This document shows, piece by piece, positions 22,332 through 33,058 of a DNA stretch of 64,000 nt. The stretch lies in the NCBI GenBank assembly GCA_948146395.1, contig OX411545.1, positions 16,109,526-16,173,525 of the forward strand. The letters run 5' to 3'. Position numbers and translations under genes: made by a program. Within the stretch, counting starts at the first letter, position 1. Each line of letters begins with the position of its first letter. Below the pieces are notes generated by a model. That model did no database searches. It was not told where the DNA came from and saw nothing but the letters and a program-made list of their open reading frames with translations. This DNA is from Fragum whitleyi (taxonomy: Eukaryota; Mollusca; Bivalvia; Cardiida; Cardiidae).

Positions 22332-22710
22332 AAAATGCATATTTTCCATCCGATCACAATGATTTTTTGTAGACTGATAAAGGGTCACCCAAGGATCATT
22401 CATGTAAAATCTAATTGGTATCCATTGATTAGAATCTGAGAAAACTTATTTTTTACCATATTTGGAAATTAGCCACGCCCATTAAATCCATGTAATTCAT
22501 TGGATCAAAATTTCTTGAACAACTTTGAAAGAGGGTCATCCAAGGATCATTCCTGTGAAGTTTGGTTGAAATTCATCCAGTTGTTTCTGAGGAGAAGATT
22601 TTTAAAGAAAAGTTTACGACTGCACACACGCACGCACGGACAGACGGTCGCACGACAGACACAAAGCCATGACAATAGCCCCAGTGGCTTTCAGCCAGTG
22701 GAGCTAAAAA
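22332..22710 (+). mobile_element. Pearl-like element J1, right part
   Basis: Resumes with the core repeat, then GAGGAGAAGATTTTTAAAGA, a CACGCACGGACAGACGG tract (22622-22660), and the tail CCAGTGGCTTTCAGCCAGTGG followed by AGCTAAAA. The tail GCCAGTGGAGC is an inverted, imperfect match to the head GCTCCACAGGC. Confidence 0.75.
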
Positions 22711-22740
22711 TGATTTGCATTGATTTGTTTCATTATGAAT

Positions 22741-22920
22741 GGGGTTAATGACCGCTTTAAACAATCTTTCAGTTATATAGCGACAACTGGAGCACTAAGC
22801 AATGTATTCATTGTATTTCTCACACAAGTAACTTTCCTAGCCTCCAGCTGCTTTCCCACATGGGTCTATGATTATCAACCTATAAGTGGAAGACAAATAG
22901 TCAGCCAGGATTAGTGCCGC
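22741..22920 (-). mobile_element. tRNA-derived SINE family 2, fragment
   Basis: Shares CCTAGCCTCCAGCTGC, GTCTATGATTATCAACC and GTGCCGCCATC with the full copy at 63504. The tRNA-like promoter end is missing. Confidence 0.65.
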
Positions 22921-23035
22921 CATCAATATTTTGGACTGAAAGAAGTTGATTGGACATCATAAATGTTTATTATGACTGTGTAAATTGAAAATACTATGTA
23001 TAAACCCATTACATATAAAATATGATGGTTCATTC

Positions 23036-23122
23036 AACAGGAAGCAGAATCAAGAGGGGTTAATATAAGTTGCAAGAACTTATGTATCCCTATCTTTGTA
23101 AAATAAATAGGTTTAAACCAAT
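23036..23122 (+). mobile_element. SINE family 1, 3' fragment
   Basis: ACAGGAAGCAGAATCAAGAG...AAAATAAATAGGTTTAAACC matches the 3' end of the full copy at 32697-32912. Confidence 0.65.
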
Positions 23123-23483
23123 TGTCTGGGAGTTATATTATAGGAGCGTCAACCTAAAATGACTTGCACTTGTAGAACAGCCAGCAATAAACTTGCATGC
23201 TGCAATTCATAGCCATTTTTAAGTAAACAATGATGATTTTACAACTCAAGGATATAAACATTTATTTTTATTTGCCGTCATGAATACTTCAATTTTTCCC
23301 ATCCTCATGCATTAGATCTGTGTATTCAGGCTTTAGTGGTTTTTAGATCATTACTTCGGAGAAAACATTAAGGAAAAAGTTTTTTTAAAAGTAGAAGTTT
23401 GTTTGTTTGTATGCCAAGTATAATCATTGCAACTGACTTTCCACAAAAAATAACACATATACCCTCCCTCAGGGAAGAGTAAT

Positions 23484-23735
23484 TCTAACCCTAAATGACA
23501 TGGTGATCCTAAAATATTCCTGGTTTGGCAGAAGATATAGTCAAAACATCAGCCTGGACATATTTGTAGTAAGACCTTAGTCTATATTAACTAAATTTCC
23601 TTTTTTAGAACAGAAAAGTTTTAACATCATATTATCACAATAAAAACTGACTCATGATTAATGCATCCAGTGCTTTCAGCACTTTGAATTTTATCCTATT
23701 TTGTCAAGGTTTTTATTCAGTATGACAAAGGTTGA
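23484..23735 (+). mobile_element. Family-2 MITE, degraded
   Basis: CTAACCCTAAATGACATGG at the left and TTATTCAGTATGACAAAGG at the right, with AATATTCCTGGTTTGGCAGA and CATCCAGTGCTTTCAGCAC inside, as in other family members. Confidence 0.65.
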
Positions 23736-23781
23736 TTTTTAAATTTATTCTACAATAATAACTTTCTGTTTCAAAACAGCT

Positions 23782-24079
23782 TCCATATTTCTCCTGAAAA
23801 ACGCTCCCGAGAGCAATACATAACATGTCTGAGGACCTTTTATTTAGTATGCATTTAATGATTGAAAAAAAAATGATGTCTTTTATGCCCTTTCCCTTTA
23901 AATTGAGGTAAATTTCCTCTAAACAATCATATTAATGATTGTTTAGAAGAAATTCACATCAAATTAAAAAAGAAGTCTCAACAAGTTCTTAAAATTTAGG
24001 CATTTGAAGTGCGTTTCTTAGTAAAAAAATGTAGGGTGCTACTATAAGGGAGGGCACTATTACTAGGCTAAATACGGTA
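23782..24079 (+). mobile_element. Palindromic MITE family P, near-complete copy
   Basis: Left CCATATTTCTCCTG, right AAATACGGTA, central AAACAATCATATTAATGATTG hairpin. It shows the full extent of the family. Confidence 0.75.
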
Positions 24080-24460
24080 ACTCAAAATTAAGTTTTTGAC
24101 TTGATCAGTATCAACATATTTTGTTGTTGTCTTCTATTAATTTGCAGTAATGGAAATCAAGAATATCTTGAGATAATGTTTTGGAAAATTAGTTCTAGAA
24201 AAGATGGCTCTGTCAATCTGAATTACCCACACAAGTTCACGCTGGAAAATCTGTAATTTTCTAGATTCTGATTCCATTTACTTGGTAAATTATTAATAGC
24301 TGATTCAGTAATTCCAAATAAATGGAAAAATGTAATCTATCATGTAATTCAAACATTTTCTTTTAAATTAAATTGTTTACTTTTTCAAGTTGATATTAGT
24401 TACTCCAATTTCTCAGATCTACAGGAAAATTGCAAATTAGATTCTAATTCCTAACCTTTT
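24080..24460. other. No recognised feature
   Basis: AT-rich sequence with no supported gene or repeat. Confidence 0.5.
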
Positions 24461-24614
24461 TTAAGGTAGTGGACCTGTAAATTAGTTCCGCAACTCATGA
24501 TCTTTTACAATGTTGACAGAGGTTTCCTAATGAAAATCATAGGAAACCTCGGTTAACACTGTTAAAGTTGAACATCTGAATCATGGTGGTACTATTACGG
24601 GTCCACTACCTTAA
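24461..24614. mobile_element. Foldback MITE family K (TTAAGGTAGTGGACC ends), copy 1
   Basis: TTAAGGTAGTGGACCTGTAA at left and GGGTCCACTACCTTAA at right are inverted. The centre AGAGGTTTCCTAATGAAAATC folds back on ATAGGAAACCTCGG. ~154 bp. Confidence 0.8.
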
Positions 24615-24624
24615 GGAGGATAGA

Positions 24625-24704
24625 GCTTTAAGAGGGCTGCAACAATAGACAACCCACAAGACTGGTATAACCAAAGTCTGTGGCCTGTTGTACCAGAGCT
24701 GCCT
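24625..24704. repeat. Short foldback between two family-K copies
   Basis: GACAACCCACAAGACT faces AAGTCTGTGGCCTGTTGT, with an outer GGCTGCAAC/GAGCTGCC stem. Confidence 0.5.
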
Positions 24705-24858
24705 TAAGGTAGTGGACCCAGAATAGATCCGCAACATTTCGAAACTCATTAACTTTCACAATGTTGACAGAGGTTTCCTAATGAAAATCATTTCGAAACC
24801 TCAGTTTACATTGTTAAAGTTCATTACTTCCAAAGCTTTGCAGAACTATATTGGTTCC
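24704..24858 (+). mobile_element. Family K, copy 2
   Basis: Starts TTAAGGTAGTGGACC and shares the AGAGGTTTCCTAATGAAAAT core with copy 1, 240 bp away. The right terminus is degraded. Confidence 0.7.
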
Positions 24859-25123
24859 AATTCCTTTATAAAACTAAAATAATGTTGAGGGCTCTGTTAA
24901 ACACCATTTAAATAAATTAATAAATCTACTTTACTGCTAGTTTCTTGGTGAGTTAGTCCATACTTGACAAGACTTATATTTTTTTTAATTCTACGACATA
25001 TATATCTGTTTTAAATCTACCTTAATTAAATCTAGTGTTACCTCTTTTCATTCCGATCCAAATCTACATACACCAAAATGCAAAATTTTTCTTACAAATA
25101 AGCAATGAGCTAACTTTAATGAT

Positions 25124-25352
25124 TTAACCCTTTCCTGTTTTTCAAAATTTTGGACCTGTCCAAATTCAAAGGTTTTGCAGAAGAAAATTTAAAGTGGATT
25201 TAATTTGAAAAATAACCATTTAGTAGGGTAGAAAATGGTGTGGAAAAAGAAGAAATTGCTTGGCAGAAGCAATTTCTTCTTTTTTCACAATGTTTTCTCA
25301 ATCATAAAATCACATGCACGTAAAAAGCTGGGATTAATCAGCAAAGGGTTAA
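25124..25352 (+). mobile_element. Family-1 piggyBac-like MITE, dispersed copy
   Basis: TTAACCCTTTCCTGTTTTTC to CAGCAAAGGGTTAA with intact TTAA on both sides and the GAAGAAATTGCTT hairpin. Single copy outside the array. Confidence 0.85.
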
Positions 25353-25716
25353 CTGCTTATTAAATTAGTTATGATTAAGTATATTTATACCAAAAAATGA
25401 TTTCATACAGCTAGCAATAAATGAATCAGTGTCAATTCCATGTGATTGAAATCATGAAATCATCTATCCCATGACCTATCCAAAATCAAAAAATATAACT
25501 AACTTTTTGGAATTTCATTAAAATTATAATTTGAAGTTTTGAACCTATTGAGAGTGATTAAACATAGAAAAAATACAATAAAAATAAATTGCTAAAAACA
25601 ATATTTCTCCTTTTTTCATGAGCACATGCAGTTAATATAATTTTAAAATACTAATGAACTTTTTTCAGTGCAATATAAAATGTAGATTGTAATACAAGTG
25701 AGTGATTCAGGGCTTA
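25353..25716. other. AT-rich, possible degraded family-1 MITE
   Basis: Around 25548-25625, TTTTGAACCTATTG and AAATTGCTAAAAACAATATTTC loosely echo family 1. Nothing else recognised. Confidence 0.3.
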
Positions 25717-25876
25717 TTAGGTAGTGGAACCTTAATATTCTGCGAAATTCGGGAGTATTGAATTGTAACAGTGCTAACCAAGGTTTCCTAATGATTTTAT
25801 TAGGAATCCTTGGTTATCATTGTGAAAGATCATGAGTTTTAAAATGTTGCCGAGCTATTACAGGTCCAATACCTAA
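25717..25876. mobile_element. Family K, copy 3
   Basis: TTAGGTAGTGGAACC at left, GGTCCAATACCTAA at right, central CAAGGTTTCCTAATG/ATTAGGAATCCTTGG hairpin. Confidence 0.75.
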
Positions 25877-26048
25877 ATAGAATGCAGTATACAACCAACC
25901 TATTTATGGTGTGATGCTTACTGAAATCATGAAATCCTTTAATTTTCAATAAGTTTCAGATATCATATCAAGTAAGCACAATTGGTGAGTAAGCTTTAGT
26001 CTGTCAGTAACCTGAGAGCTCTTCTCATTCCAATTGTTTATCATAATT

Positions 26049-26295
26049 TTAACCCTTGTCATGCTGAGCCCGGAATATTCCTGCTTTGGCAGGAGCTATA
26101 AACAAACATCAGCCTGCACATATGTGCAGTCTGATGCTAGTCTACACCACCTGTTTCTCACCTTTATACCAGAATTGTCAATAGACTTAATTTTTCAAAT
26201 AAAAATTGACTTACAGTTTATACTTTCAGTGCTTTTTGCCCTTTGATTTTGATGAAAAATTTTAGCCAAAATTTATTCAGCATGACAAGGATTAA
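26049..26295 (+). mobile_element. Family-2 piggyBac-like MITE, well-preserved copy
   Basis: TTAACCCTTGTCATGCTGAG at left and TTCAGCATGACAAGGATTAA at right. Inside are AATATTCCTGCTTTGGCAGG, a CTGCACATATGTGCAG palindrome and GTGCTTTTTGCCCTTTGATT. ~247 bp, no coding capacity. Confidence 0.82.
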
Positions 26296-26386
26296 GTTTG
26301 TGACAAATGTATGTATGCAAATATTGTATTGTATTTTTCTTGACCTTATCCTTATAAACATTTTGATTGAGGTTTAATGCCACTTT

Positions 26387-26633
26387 TTAAACCCAGTCAT
26401 GCTGAGCCTGGAATATTCTTGATTTGGCAGGAGGTATAGACAAAGATCAAAGATACGGGTATGTGCAGTCTGATCTAAGTCTATATCAACTGCCTTTTTT
26501 TTAAACCAGAAAAATTATATTTCCCAAACAAAAAAAAGACTGACACATTAAGTGCATCCAGTGTTTTCAGTACTTTGGTTTTGATACAATTTTTGCCAAG
26601 GTTTATAATTATTCAGAATGACATAAGGATTAA
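26387..26633 (+). mobile_element. Family-2 MITE, diverged copy
   Basis: TTAAACCCAGTCATGCTGAG to TTCAGAATGACATAAGGATTAA-like end, 92 bp after the preceding copy, same orientation. Confidence 0.75.
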
Positions 26634-27204
26634 TAGTGTTTCAGTCTATCAAAAAGACTGGAGTACCTATAACCATAGATTCCTATTTTTAATTCATTCC
26701 ATAGAGGATCAATTCCTGATAGAGTCCCATACACTTCTAGTTAGCACTTTTCAGTGATGAAAATTGAATAAATTTTGATACTGCTACGTCGGTTAATTGG
26801 AATTTTTCATCTATGATAAGTCATGCTACAAAGACATAGAATTTCAACTTTCAAAATATAAGAGTTGATTTGCAAAATAATGCCTAAACAAATTAAGTTC
26901 AATGTTTGATAAAGTGTTTCTTACTTAGAGAGGGACTTACAGAAACATTTAAATATACCAATCTTGCTTTAATTAGAGTTAAATAATCAATAAAGAAATA
27001 ATGAGACCTATGTTTCGTCAGCCTTCCTTTGCTAACCTTAGAGTTCTCATAATCCTCTAATTTTCAGTAAATTGGCTACCCTGGTTAATGACTTATAGAT
27101 CTGGGACCAGTTTTCCAGTACCCTGGTAGCGGGAACCCAGGTCCTGAATCATTTCACACTACCAGACTATTGTATAAGCATTATGTACCTTTTGGGACCA
27201 AATT
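26634..27204. other. No recognised feature
   Basis: AT-rich; the 60-codon frame at 26575 starts in the MITE and is not supported. Confidence 0.5.
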
Positions 27205-27262
27205 CAGAAAGAAATTGAAGACTGTTAAAAACAGTCTTCAATTCTTGGAGTTGATTTCCACA
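27205..27262. repeat. GAAGACTGTTAAAAACAGTCTTC foldback, family S
   Basis: Inverted GAAGACTGTT/AACAGTCTTC followed by AATTCTTGGAGTTGATTTCC. Copies at 57240-57300 and, diverged, at 41890-41962. Confidence 0.65.
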
Positions 27263-27551
27263 TGATCCTACAGACTTACATTACATAGTTTTGGGAGTCC
27301 TGGATAATTGTTTGTGATCACAGACTCGCACCACCAGTGTCCCTTCAAAGCCAATCATAATCTGAATGTTCCAACCCCACTTACAAAAATTCAGGATCCG
27401 CCTTATTATCTTTATGATAAAACAAATAAATGAACAGTTATCATCAGGTACCCACAAGTAAGGAGATCTTGGGTACACGGGTACCAAATTTCTACAGTCC
27501 CAGCTCTAGTGATGAAAATATAGTACCGGTGTTAGTAACGTAACAGTGCAA

Positions 27552-27605
27552 CGTGTCCCCCAGGGTAATATGTCCCCAGGGTAACCTGTCCCAGGGGACA
27601 TGGTA
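27552..27605. repeat. Three short repeats of CAGGGTAAYRTGTCCC
   Basis: GTGTCCCCCAGGGTAATATG, then TCCCCAGGGTAACCTGTCC, then CAGGGGACATGGTACCCT. The last is partly inverted relative to the first two. Confidence 0.6.
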
Positions 27606-27710
27606 CCCTACAAATAAGTCGGTGGTACTTAAAGCTAAAATATATTCCTTTTTAAAACAGCCAAGCCTAATTTAACCATCCAAACAAATAAATCATTTTA
27701 AAAGTTAAAC

Positions 27711-28180
27711 AAGATGTGTTTGTGAAAACACGAATGCCCCCGTAATGGCATTTTCTTTTCAAAGTTGACCTTTACAGATGACCTTGACCTTGTCACATGA
27801 CCTTGACTTTGGTACCAGCGGATGCAGATCATTGAGATCTATCATCATGCCAAATATTAGCTTTGTATCTTGAATAGGCTTGAAGATATTGGCAAAGTTT
27901 TCGGGTTAAGTTTTTTCAAAGTTTGACCTTGACAGATGAACTTGACCTTGTCACATGACCTTGACTTTGGTACCAGCGGATGAGGATCATTGAGATCTAT
28001 CATCATGCCAAATATTAGCTTTGTATCTTGAATAGGCTTGAAGATATTGGCAAGGTTAAGTTTTCAGGTTAAGTTTTCGGACAGACGGACGGACAGACGG
28101 ACAGACAGACAGACGGACAGACAGACAGACGGACATGAGTAAAACAATATGCCCCTGATCTCTCGATACGGGGGCATAAA
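27711..28180 (+). mobile_element. Pearl-like element F1 with TGACCTTGA motifs
   Basis: Head AAGATGTGTTTGTGAAAACA followed by CGAATGCCCCCGTAATGGCA; two ~145-bp core units with repeated TGACCTTGAC, TCATTGAGATCTATCATCAT and GTATCTTGAATAGGCTTGAA; a GACAGACGGAC tract (28080-28136); tail TGCCCCTGATCTCTCGATAC then GGGGGCATAA. Head GCCCCCGTAAT and tail ATACGGGGGCAT form inverted ends. Paralogues at 45903 and 42740. Confidence 0.72.
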
Positions 28181-28516
28181 AATCTATAAGCCTCTTTTTA
28201 CCTTCTCTGCCTATCATAATATTGATCTTAAGGTTTTCTTCGGAAATATTTCTGGCAAAAGGGTATTATAATCATTTTAGCAGGTCCCATCTTTCACAGA
28301 AAATATGGATCTAATTGAGAGCAAAATTGAGATAGCATAAACCAGAAATTTTTAATCCCCCAGGAGTTCACTTTTTTTACTCACACCATAATGCAATTTT
28401 CATTTTCTTCAATAAATGATTCAAAACTCTAGCTTATTTTCAACAGAAAATTGATTAGTTTTTTAAACACTTCTCATTCAGGTCTCATTCTTATCATTTC
28501 AATGAAGTTATATTTT
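28181..28516. other. No recognised feature
   Basis: AT-rich unique-looking sequence. Confidence 0.5.
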
Positions 28517-28611
28517 TGAGGGATCAGTGCAAATCTATTGAAAGTGCCTATATAATTATATATATATATATAGGCACTAAAATTACTATAGTTTTGCACT
28601 GACCCTTTGAT
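28517..28611. repeat. Family H foldback with (TA)n loop
   Basis: GGGATCAGTGCAAATCTATTG and ATAGTTTTGCACTGACCCTT are the outer arms; GTGCCTATATA...TATATAGGCAC the inner stem, with a TA run at 28552-28574. Confidence 0.75.
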
Positions 28612-28652
28612 TTGAATGTGAAAGGTAACATGGAGCCTATTATAACTCCCTG

Positions 28653-28865
28653 GTTTAAACCTATTTCTTTTACATTGATTGGGAAACAAGTTCTTACTAC
28701 TTAGATTAATCCCTCTCGATTTTTTTTCAAGGAAATTTCAATAAAACTCGCGCCGAATGTGTAGGCCATTAAAAGAACCAAGATCGATATCCACTCCCAA
28801 GAATCGAACTCAGGAGCTTTTGGTCAAGAGGCTGACACTCTACTTCTAGACTATGTACACCACAC
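28653..28865 (-). mobile_element. tRNA-derived SINE family 1
   Basis: Minus-strand copy: tRNA-like end with degraded A box (AGTCTAGAAGTAGAGTGTCA) and B-box-like GAGTTCGATTC, ending in TTTAAACCTATTT-complementary sequence. Same structure as 31764 (-) and 32697 (+). Confidence 0.72.
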
Positions 28866-28899
28866 TTAAAAACCTTTTATTTCCCTTGTAAATCTTTGT

Positions 28900-29300
28900 C
28901 ATTGCTAAAACCCAGAATATTCCTGCTTTAAAATTGGGAGGAGTTGTAGACAAAGATCAGCCTGCATATATGTGCAGTATAGTCTTTGTCTTTACCACCT
29001 TATTTTCCTTTTTCTAATTAGCTGTTTAATCCCTGCTTTTTACGTGCCTGTAATTTTATGATTGAGAAAACATTGTGAAAAAAGAAGAAATTGCTTCTGA
29101 CAAGCAATTTCTTCTTTTTCCACACTATTTTCTACCCTACAGAATGGTTATTTTTCAAATAAAATCAACTTTAAATTTTCGTCTGAATTTTGAATTTGGA
29201 CAGGTCCAAAATTTTGTAAAACATGAAAGGATTAAACAAAGTTTTAAAATAAATGATGACTGGCAATTAGTACATCCAGTGCTGACAGCACCTTGATTTT
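28900..29300 (+). mobile_element. Family-2 MITE split by a family-1 MITE
   Basis: The left half (28900-29016) contains CAGAATATTCCTGCTTT and CAGCCTGCATATATGTGCAG. The right half (29236-29300) contains AGTACATCCAGTGCTGACAG and CACCTTGATTTTGATG. The family-1 MITE at 29017-29235 lies between, so family 2 was here first. Confidence 0.7.
29017..29235 (-). mobile_element. Family-1 MITE nested in family 2
   Basis: Minus orientation: GCTGTTTAATCCCTGCTTTT to AAACATGAAAGGATTAA with the GAAGAAATTGCTTCTGACAA hairpin. The left TTAACCCTTT has been partly lost. Confidence 0.78.
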
Positions 29301-29767
29301 GATGAAATTTTGAGTTTTGGGGCCCTTAATCTATAACAAAGTAATTTTCATACCTGATTGAGCCTGGAAATAAAATGTAATAATCCACGCTCATAGAATA
29401 CAACTTCCACTCTAAAAATCCATTCAAGGCTTTTATGAGAGTACCATGAAAGCACACTAAAACCACTCGAAACAATACTTCACACTTAAATATTTCAATA
29501 AAACACAATCAAGTATACATCCAGCCTGGAATCAATACATTCTGTCACCAGAGTTTAAATTGGTCCACTTCAAGTTGAAAAGTAATCCATTCATTCCAAA
29601 TTCCAATCAATAAGTAATCAATTAATACTCAATACAGTTAATCAATAAAAAATACCTCAAGTCTGTTAGTGTCCCATTTACTATATAGGCCACTCAAACT
29701 ATCATTATACAGTCAGGCACAGATAAGAAGGGGGAGTTGTAACAAAGGTCTAAAATCTTTCTTTCTG
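29301..29767. other. No recognised feature
   Basis: AT-rich, short frames only. Confidence 0.5.
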
Positions 29768-29855
29768 AATGAAACCCTATGTTGTGGGTACACATTGTAA
29801 TTGTCTTGATCAGACAATTGCAATGAGTACCCACAACATAGGATTTGTGCAAGTA
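29768..29855. repeat. Family Q foldback (CCTATGTTGTGGGTAC arms)
   Basis: CCCTATGTTGTGGGTACACA pairs with GTACCCACAACATAGG, with an inner TTGTCTTGATCAGACAA stem. Copies: 40369-40430, 47371-47442, 49777-49848, 51939-52013, 60336-60410. Confidence 0.78.
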
Positions 29856-30145
29856 TTTACGAAATTTTTTATATGAAATCCAAAATATACCTTCCATCTG
29901 TTACTCTAGGAGTAATCTTAAAACATCCCTCAAACACTTTAGTTTTATCAATCAGAGATTTAAGTACTAAAATGCTTACAGGGTACCCTGAAAATCCGTA
30001 CTCAAACAAACTTAATTCAAGCCCCCAAAAATTTGAAGAAGAGTATTGTCAAAAAATCAACAAATTTCAATTATTATTTGCATTAATTTTGTCTCACCAG
30101 TTCTGGTCTTTAAATTTGAAGGAGAATGAGCTAGTCTAAAGCTAC

Positions 30146-30170
30146 CCCCCCCCCCCCAAAAAAAAAAAAA
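30146..30170. repeat. Poly-C then poly-A run
   Basis: A run of about 13 C is followed by about 14 A immediately before pearl-like element C. Homopolymers like this are assembly-sensitive. Confidence 0.9.
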
Positions 30171-31410
30171 CAAGAGGACCATGATGGTCCTATATCGCTC
30201 ACCTGAGTGTGTCACTCATAACTTGTCAACCATGTTATGAAAACGACAATTTGTTTGATGTAAATTAAGGTAGGTTAAAATACGTCCTATTGCAACTTGA
30301 TTTTTTTTTTAAGTTTCGTATATTTTCAACTTTTTTCTTATCATGGTGTATTCTTTTAACAACTTTTGAAGACCTTCACCCAAGGAACATCCCTGCCAAG
30401 TTTCAGCTTGATTGGTCCAATGGTTTAGAAGAAGAAGAATTTTTTCTAAGATTTTCAGCCATTTTTCAGACTTTCCGTTACCATGTAAAACTAGAGCTTT
30501 TGATGAAATTAAATTCTTTTTTTATTAACTTTTGAAGACCTTCACCCAAGGAACATCCCTGCCAAGTTTCAGCTTGATTGGCCCAGTGGTTAAGGAGAAG
30601 AAGAATTTTTTCTAATATTTTCAGCTATTTTCGGCCATTTTTCAGATTTTCCATTATCATGGAAACAAGAGTTTTTGATAAAATTAAATTCTTTTAACAA
30701 CTTTTAAAGACCTTCACCCAAGGAACATCCCTGCCAAGTTTCAGCTTAATTGGCCCAGTGGTTGAGGAGGAGAAGAATTTTTTCTAAAATTTTCAGCCAT
30801 TTTTCGCCATTTTTCAGATTTTCCGTTACCATGGAAACTAGAGTTTTTGATGAAATTAAATTCTTTTAACAACTTTTGAAGACCTTCACCCAAGGAACAT
30901 CCCTGTCAAGTTTCAGCTTGATTGGCCTAGTGGTTTAGGAGGAGAAGAATTTTTTCTAAGATTTTCAGCCATTTTTCGCCATTTTTCAGATTTTCCGTTA
31001 CCATGGAAACTAGAGTTTTTGATGAAATTAAATTCTTTTAACAACTTTTGAAGGAACATCCCTGCCAAGTTTCAGCTTGATTGGCCCAGTGGTTTAGGAG
31101 GAGAAGAATTTTTTCTAAGATTTTCGGCCATTTTGGGCTATTATGTAACCATGGCAACCAGAGTTTTTGTTGAAATTAAATTCTTTTAACAACTTTTAAA
31201 GAGCTTCACCCAAGAAACATCCCTGCCGAGTTTCAGCTTGATTGGTCCAGTGGTTTAGGAGGAGAAGATGTTTAAAGAAATTGTTGACGGACGGACAGAC
31301 GGACGGACGGACGGACAGACGGACAGACGGACGGACGGACGACGGACGGACGACGGACAGTGAGTGATCACAATAGCTCACCTTGAGCACTTTGTGCTCA
31401 GGTGAGCTAA
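30171..31410 (+). mobile_element. Pearl-like element C, full length
   Basis: Head CAAGAGGACCATGATGGTCC...CGCTCACCTGAG; about six core units of 166-172 bp (CTTCACCCAAGGAACATCCC at 30374, 30540, 30712, 30884, with a shortened unit near 31050 and another at 31204); an ACGG/ACAG tract (31290-31350); tail GCTCACCTTGAGCACTTTGT then GCTCAGGTGAGCTAA. The terminal GCTCACCTGAG / CTCAGGTGAGC are exact inverted repeats. ATG-initiated frames within it are repeat-derived. Confidence 0.78.
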
Positions 31411-31763
31411 AAATTCCACAATAAAATTCATGCTATTAATATTCTTTTGATTAAGCCAATAAAATTAAAAATATAAAAAAATAAATCTGTGATATAACCA
31501 TTATCTAAACCCGGACAAATAAGTAACGACAAACATTGTATTTTCTCCGGAGAATTCGTTTCACTGACATCCTAAAGCCGATTGAGACACTGTTGAACAG
31601 ATTTCGGAGAGCATCCCATCAAATCTGTTAACGGAATTTCTCAACCGTAGATAATATATTGTATCTGTACATGTCGGCAGCTATCGGACCCTAACAGGAC
31701 GAGTATTGAAATTGTTGATAGAATAATCCTTATACATCAAGAAGTATGTTTAATTGGTTGGTT
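31411..31763. other. No recognised feature
   Basis: Nothing supported. Confidence 0.5.
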
Positions 31764-31969
31764 TAAACCAATGTATTTTACATCAATTGGGAAACAAGTT
31801 CTTACAACTTGGATTAATCCAGATTCTGCTTCCTGGAAAATTCACAATAACTCGCGCCGAATGTGTGGGCCATTGAAAGAACCAAGATCAATAGCCGCTC
31901 CCGGGAATCAAACTTAGGACCTTTGGGTCAAGAGGCCAACGCTCTACCTCTAGACCACGTACACCACAT
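31764..31969 (-). mobile_element. tRNA-derived SINE family 1, best-preserved copy
   Basis: The minus strand reads GTACGTGGTCTAGAGGTAGA then GCGTTGGCCTCTTGACC (A-box region) and CCTAAGTTTGATTCCCGG (B-box region), then a conserved body with CACACATTCGGCGCGAG and a 3' end AAAATACATTGGTTTAAACC. Pol III promoter boxes at tRNA-like spacing mark a SINE. Confidence 0.78.
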
Positions 31970-31980
31970 ATGTCTAATTC

Positions 31981-32058
31981 AAGGGTTCAGAACAAAACTA
32001 CTGTAAGTGCTTATAAGTATATAAGCACCTACTATAGTTTTTTTGTACTGACCCCTCA
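31981..32058. repeat. Family H foldback
   Basis: GGTTCAGAACAAAACTACTG faces ACTATAGTTTTTTTGTACTG, inner GTGCTTATA/TATAAGCAC. Confidence 0.7.
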
Positions 32059-32106
32059 AAATATCCTCATTGAAAACATCCAATTTTATGTAAAATCAAT
32101 AAAGTT

Positions 32107-32127
32107 TGAATACCCCCCCCCCCCCCC
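32107..32127. repeat. Poly-C run
   Basis: About 16 consecutive C; length uncertain in an assembly. Confidence 0.85.
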
Positions 32128-32193
32128 CTTACCAATAACCCCATATTTGCAATGTACATGCTTAGCAAAACCTGGAATTGTTTCAAAGGGGTC

Positions 32194-32262
32194 AAGGGAT
32201 CAGCGCAATACTATTGTAAGTGCCTACATATTTACACTTACAATAGTGTTGCGCTGACCCCT
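32194..32262. repeat. Family H foldback
   Basis: GGGATCAGCGCAATACTATT and AATAGTGTTGCGCTGACCC pair. The CG/GC change in the arm (GCGC instead of GTGC/GCAC) is present on both sides. Confidence 0.78.
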
Positions 32263-32328
32263 CGGTAAAGTTCTTAACAAGAAATACTTAGCACTTAAGG
32301 AAGCAGTGTTTTTTCTGCAAATGGATTT

Positions 32329-32475
32329 GGGGACTACCCGAATTTTTTCAAAGATCACCCATATCTTCTCGATATACGGGGGATTTTTATTAATATTGAA
32401 TACCAGTTATTTCTCAATTGCTTCAATTTTGTGAAGAAATCCCCAACCATTACAATTCAAGGGTAGTCCACCCCT
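32329..32475. mobile_element. Short element with GGGGACTACCC inverted ends
   Basis: GGGGACTACCCGAATT at left and AATTCAAGGGTAGTCCACCCC at right are imperfect inverted repeats around AT-rich DNA. No second copy seen. Confidence 0.45.
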
Positions 32476-32568
32476 GATGAAAAACAGTTGAAATCGACTC
32501 CATGTCCAGAAGCTTTGGGAGACATCGTCATATATTGGTTTGACCAAATTTCCAGTTTTACTTTATCG

Positions 32569-32642
32569 TCATAGCAATACTAAAATGTCATAAGCTCCTA
32601 TACAATGTATAGGCACTTATGACATTTTAGAACTGCTATGAA
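32569..32642. repeat. Foldback hairpin, family H-like
   Basis: CATAGCAATACTAAAATGTC and GACATTTTAGAACTGCTATG arms with inner CCTATACAATGTATAGG. Confidence 0.75.
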
Positions 32643-32696
32643 GTAATCAATGACGAAATTCCTGTGATTATCTTCTGCTAGCAATCTAGAAAGAAA

Positions 32697-32912
32697 AGTG
32701 GTGTCCGTGGTCTACAGGTAGAGCGTTGGCTTCTTGACCCAAAGGTCCTGAGTTGATTCGCAGGAGCGGCTATCCATCTTGGTTTTTTCATTGCCCCACA
32801 CATTCGGCATGAGTACTGGTGAATTTTACAGGAAGCAGAATCAAGAGGGATTAATCTAAGTTGTAAGAACTTGTTTTCCAGTTGATGTAAAATAAATAGG
32901 TTTAAACAAGAA
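32697..32912 (+). mobile_element. tRNA-derived SINE family 1, plus-strand copy
   Basis: GTGGTCTACAGGTAGAGCG (A box), GGTCCTGAGTTGATTC (B box with one base missing), body CACACATTCGGCATGAG, 3' end GTTGATGTAAAATAAATAGG then TTTAAAC. Confidence 0.76.
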
Positions 32913-32972
32913 GGAAAAATGCATCATCCCACAAAACATGATCATGCCAATCTCAAAATTTTTGGCTAAGGG

Positions 32973-33058
32973 CATCTTTGCCAGCCAAGGGTTAAATGCC
33001 CACTATGTGTTCTATTCACAGAACACGTAGTGGGCATCACCCTTGGCTGGCGAAGATG
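32973..33058. repeat. 86-bp hairpin, ~40-bp arms
   Basis: CATCTTTGCCAGCCAAGGGT / ACCCTTGGCTGGCGAAGATG outside and TGCCCACTATGTGTTCT / AGAACACGTAGTGGGCA inside. Few mismatches suggest a young foldback. Confidence 0.82.

Noticed and set aside
31290..31350. GACA/GACG tracts as independent microsatellites
   Set aside because: They always sit just before the tail of pearl-like elements and are part of those elements.
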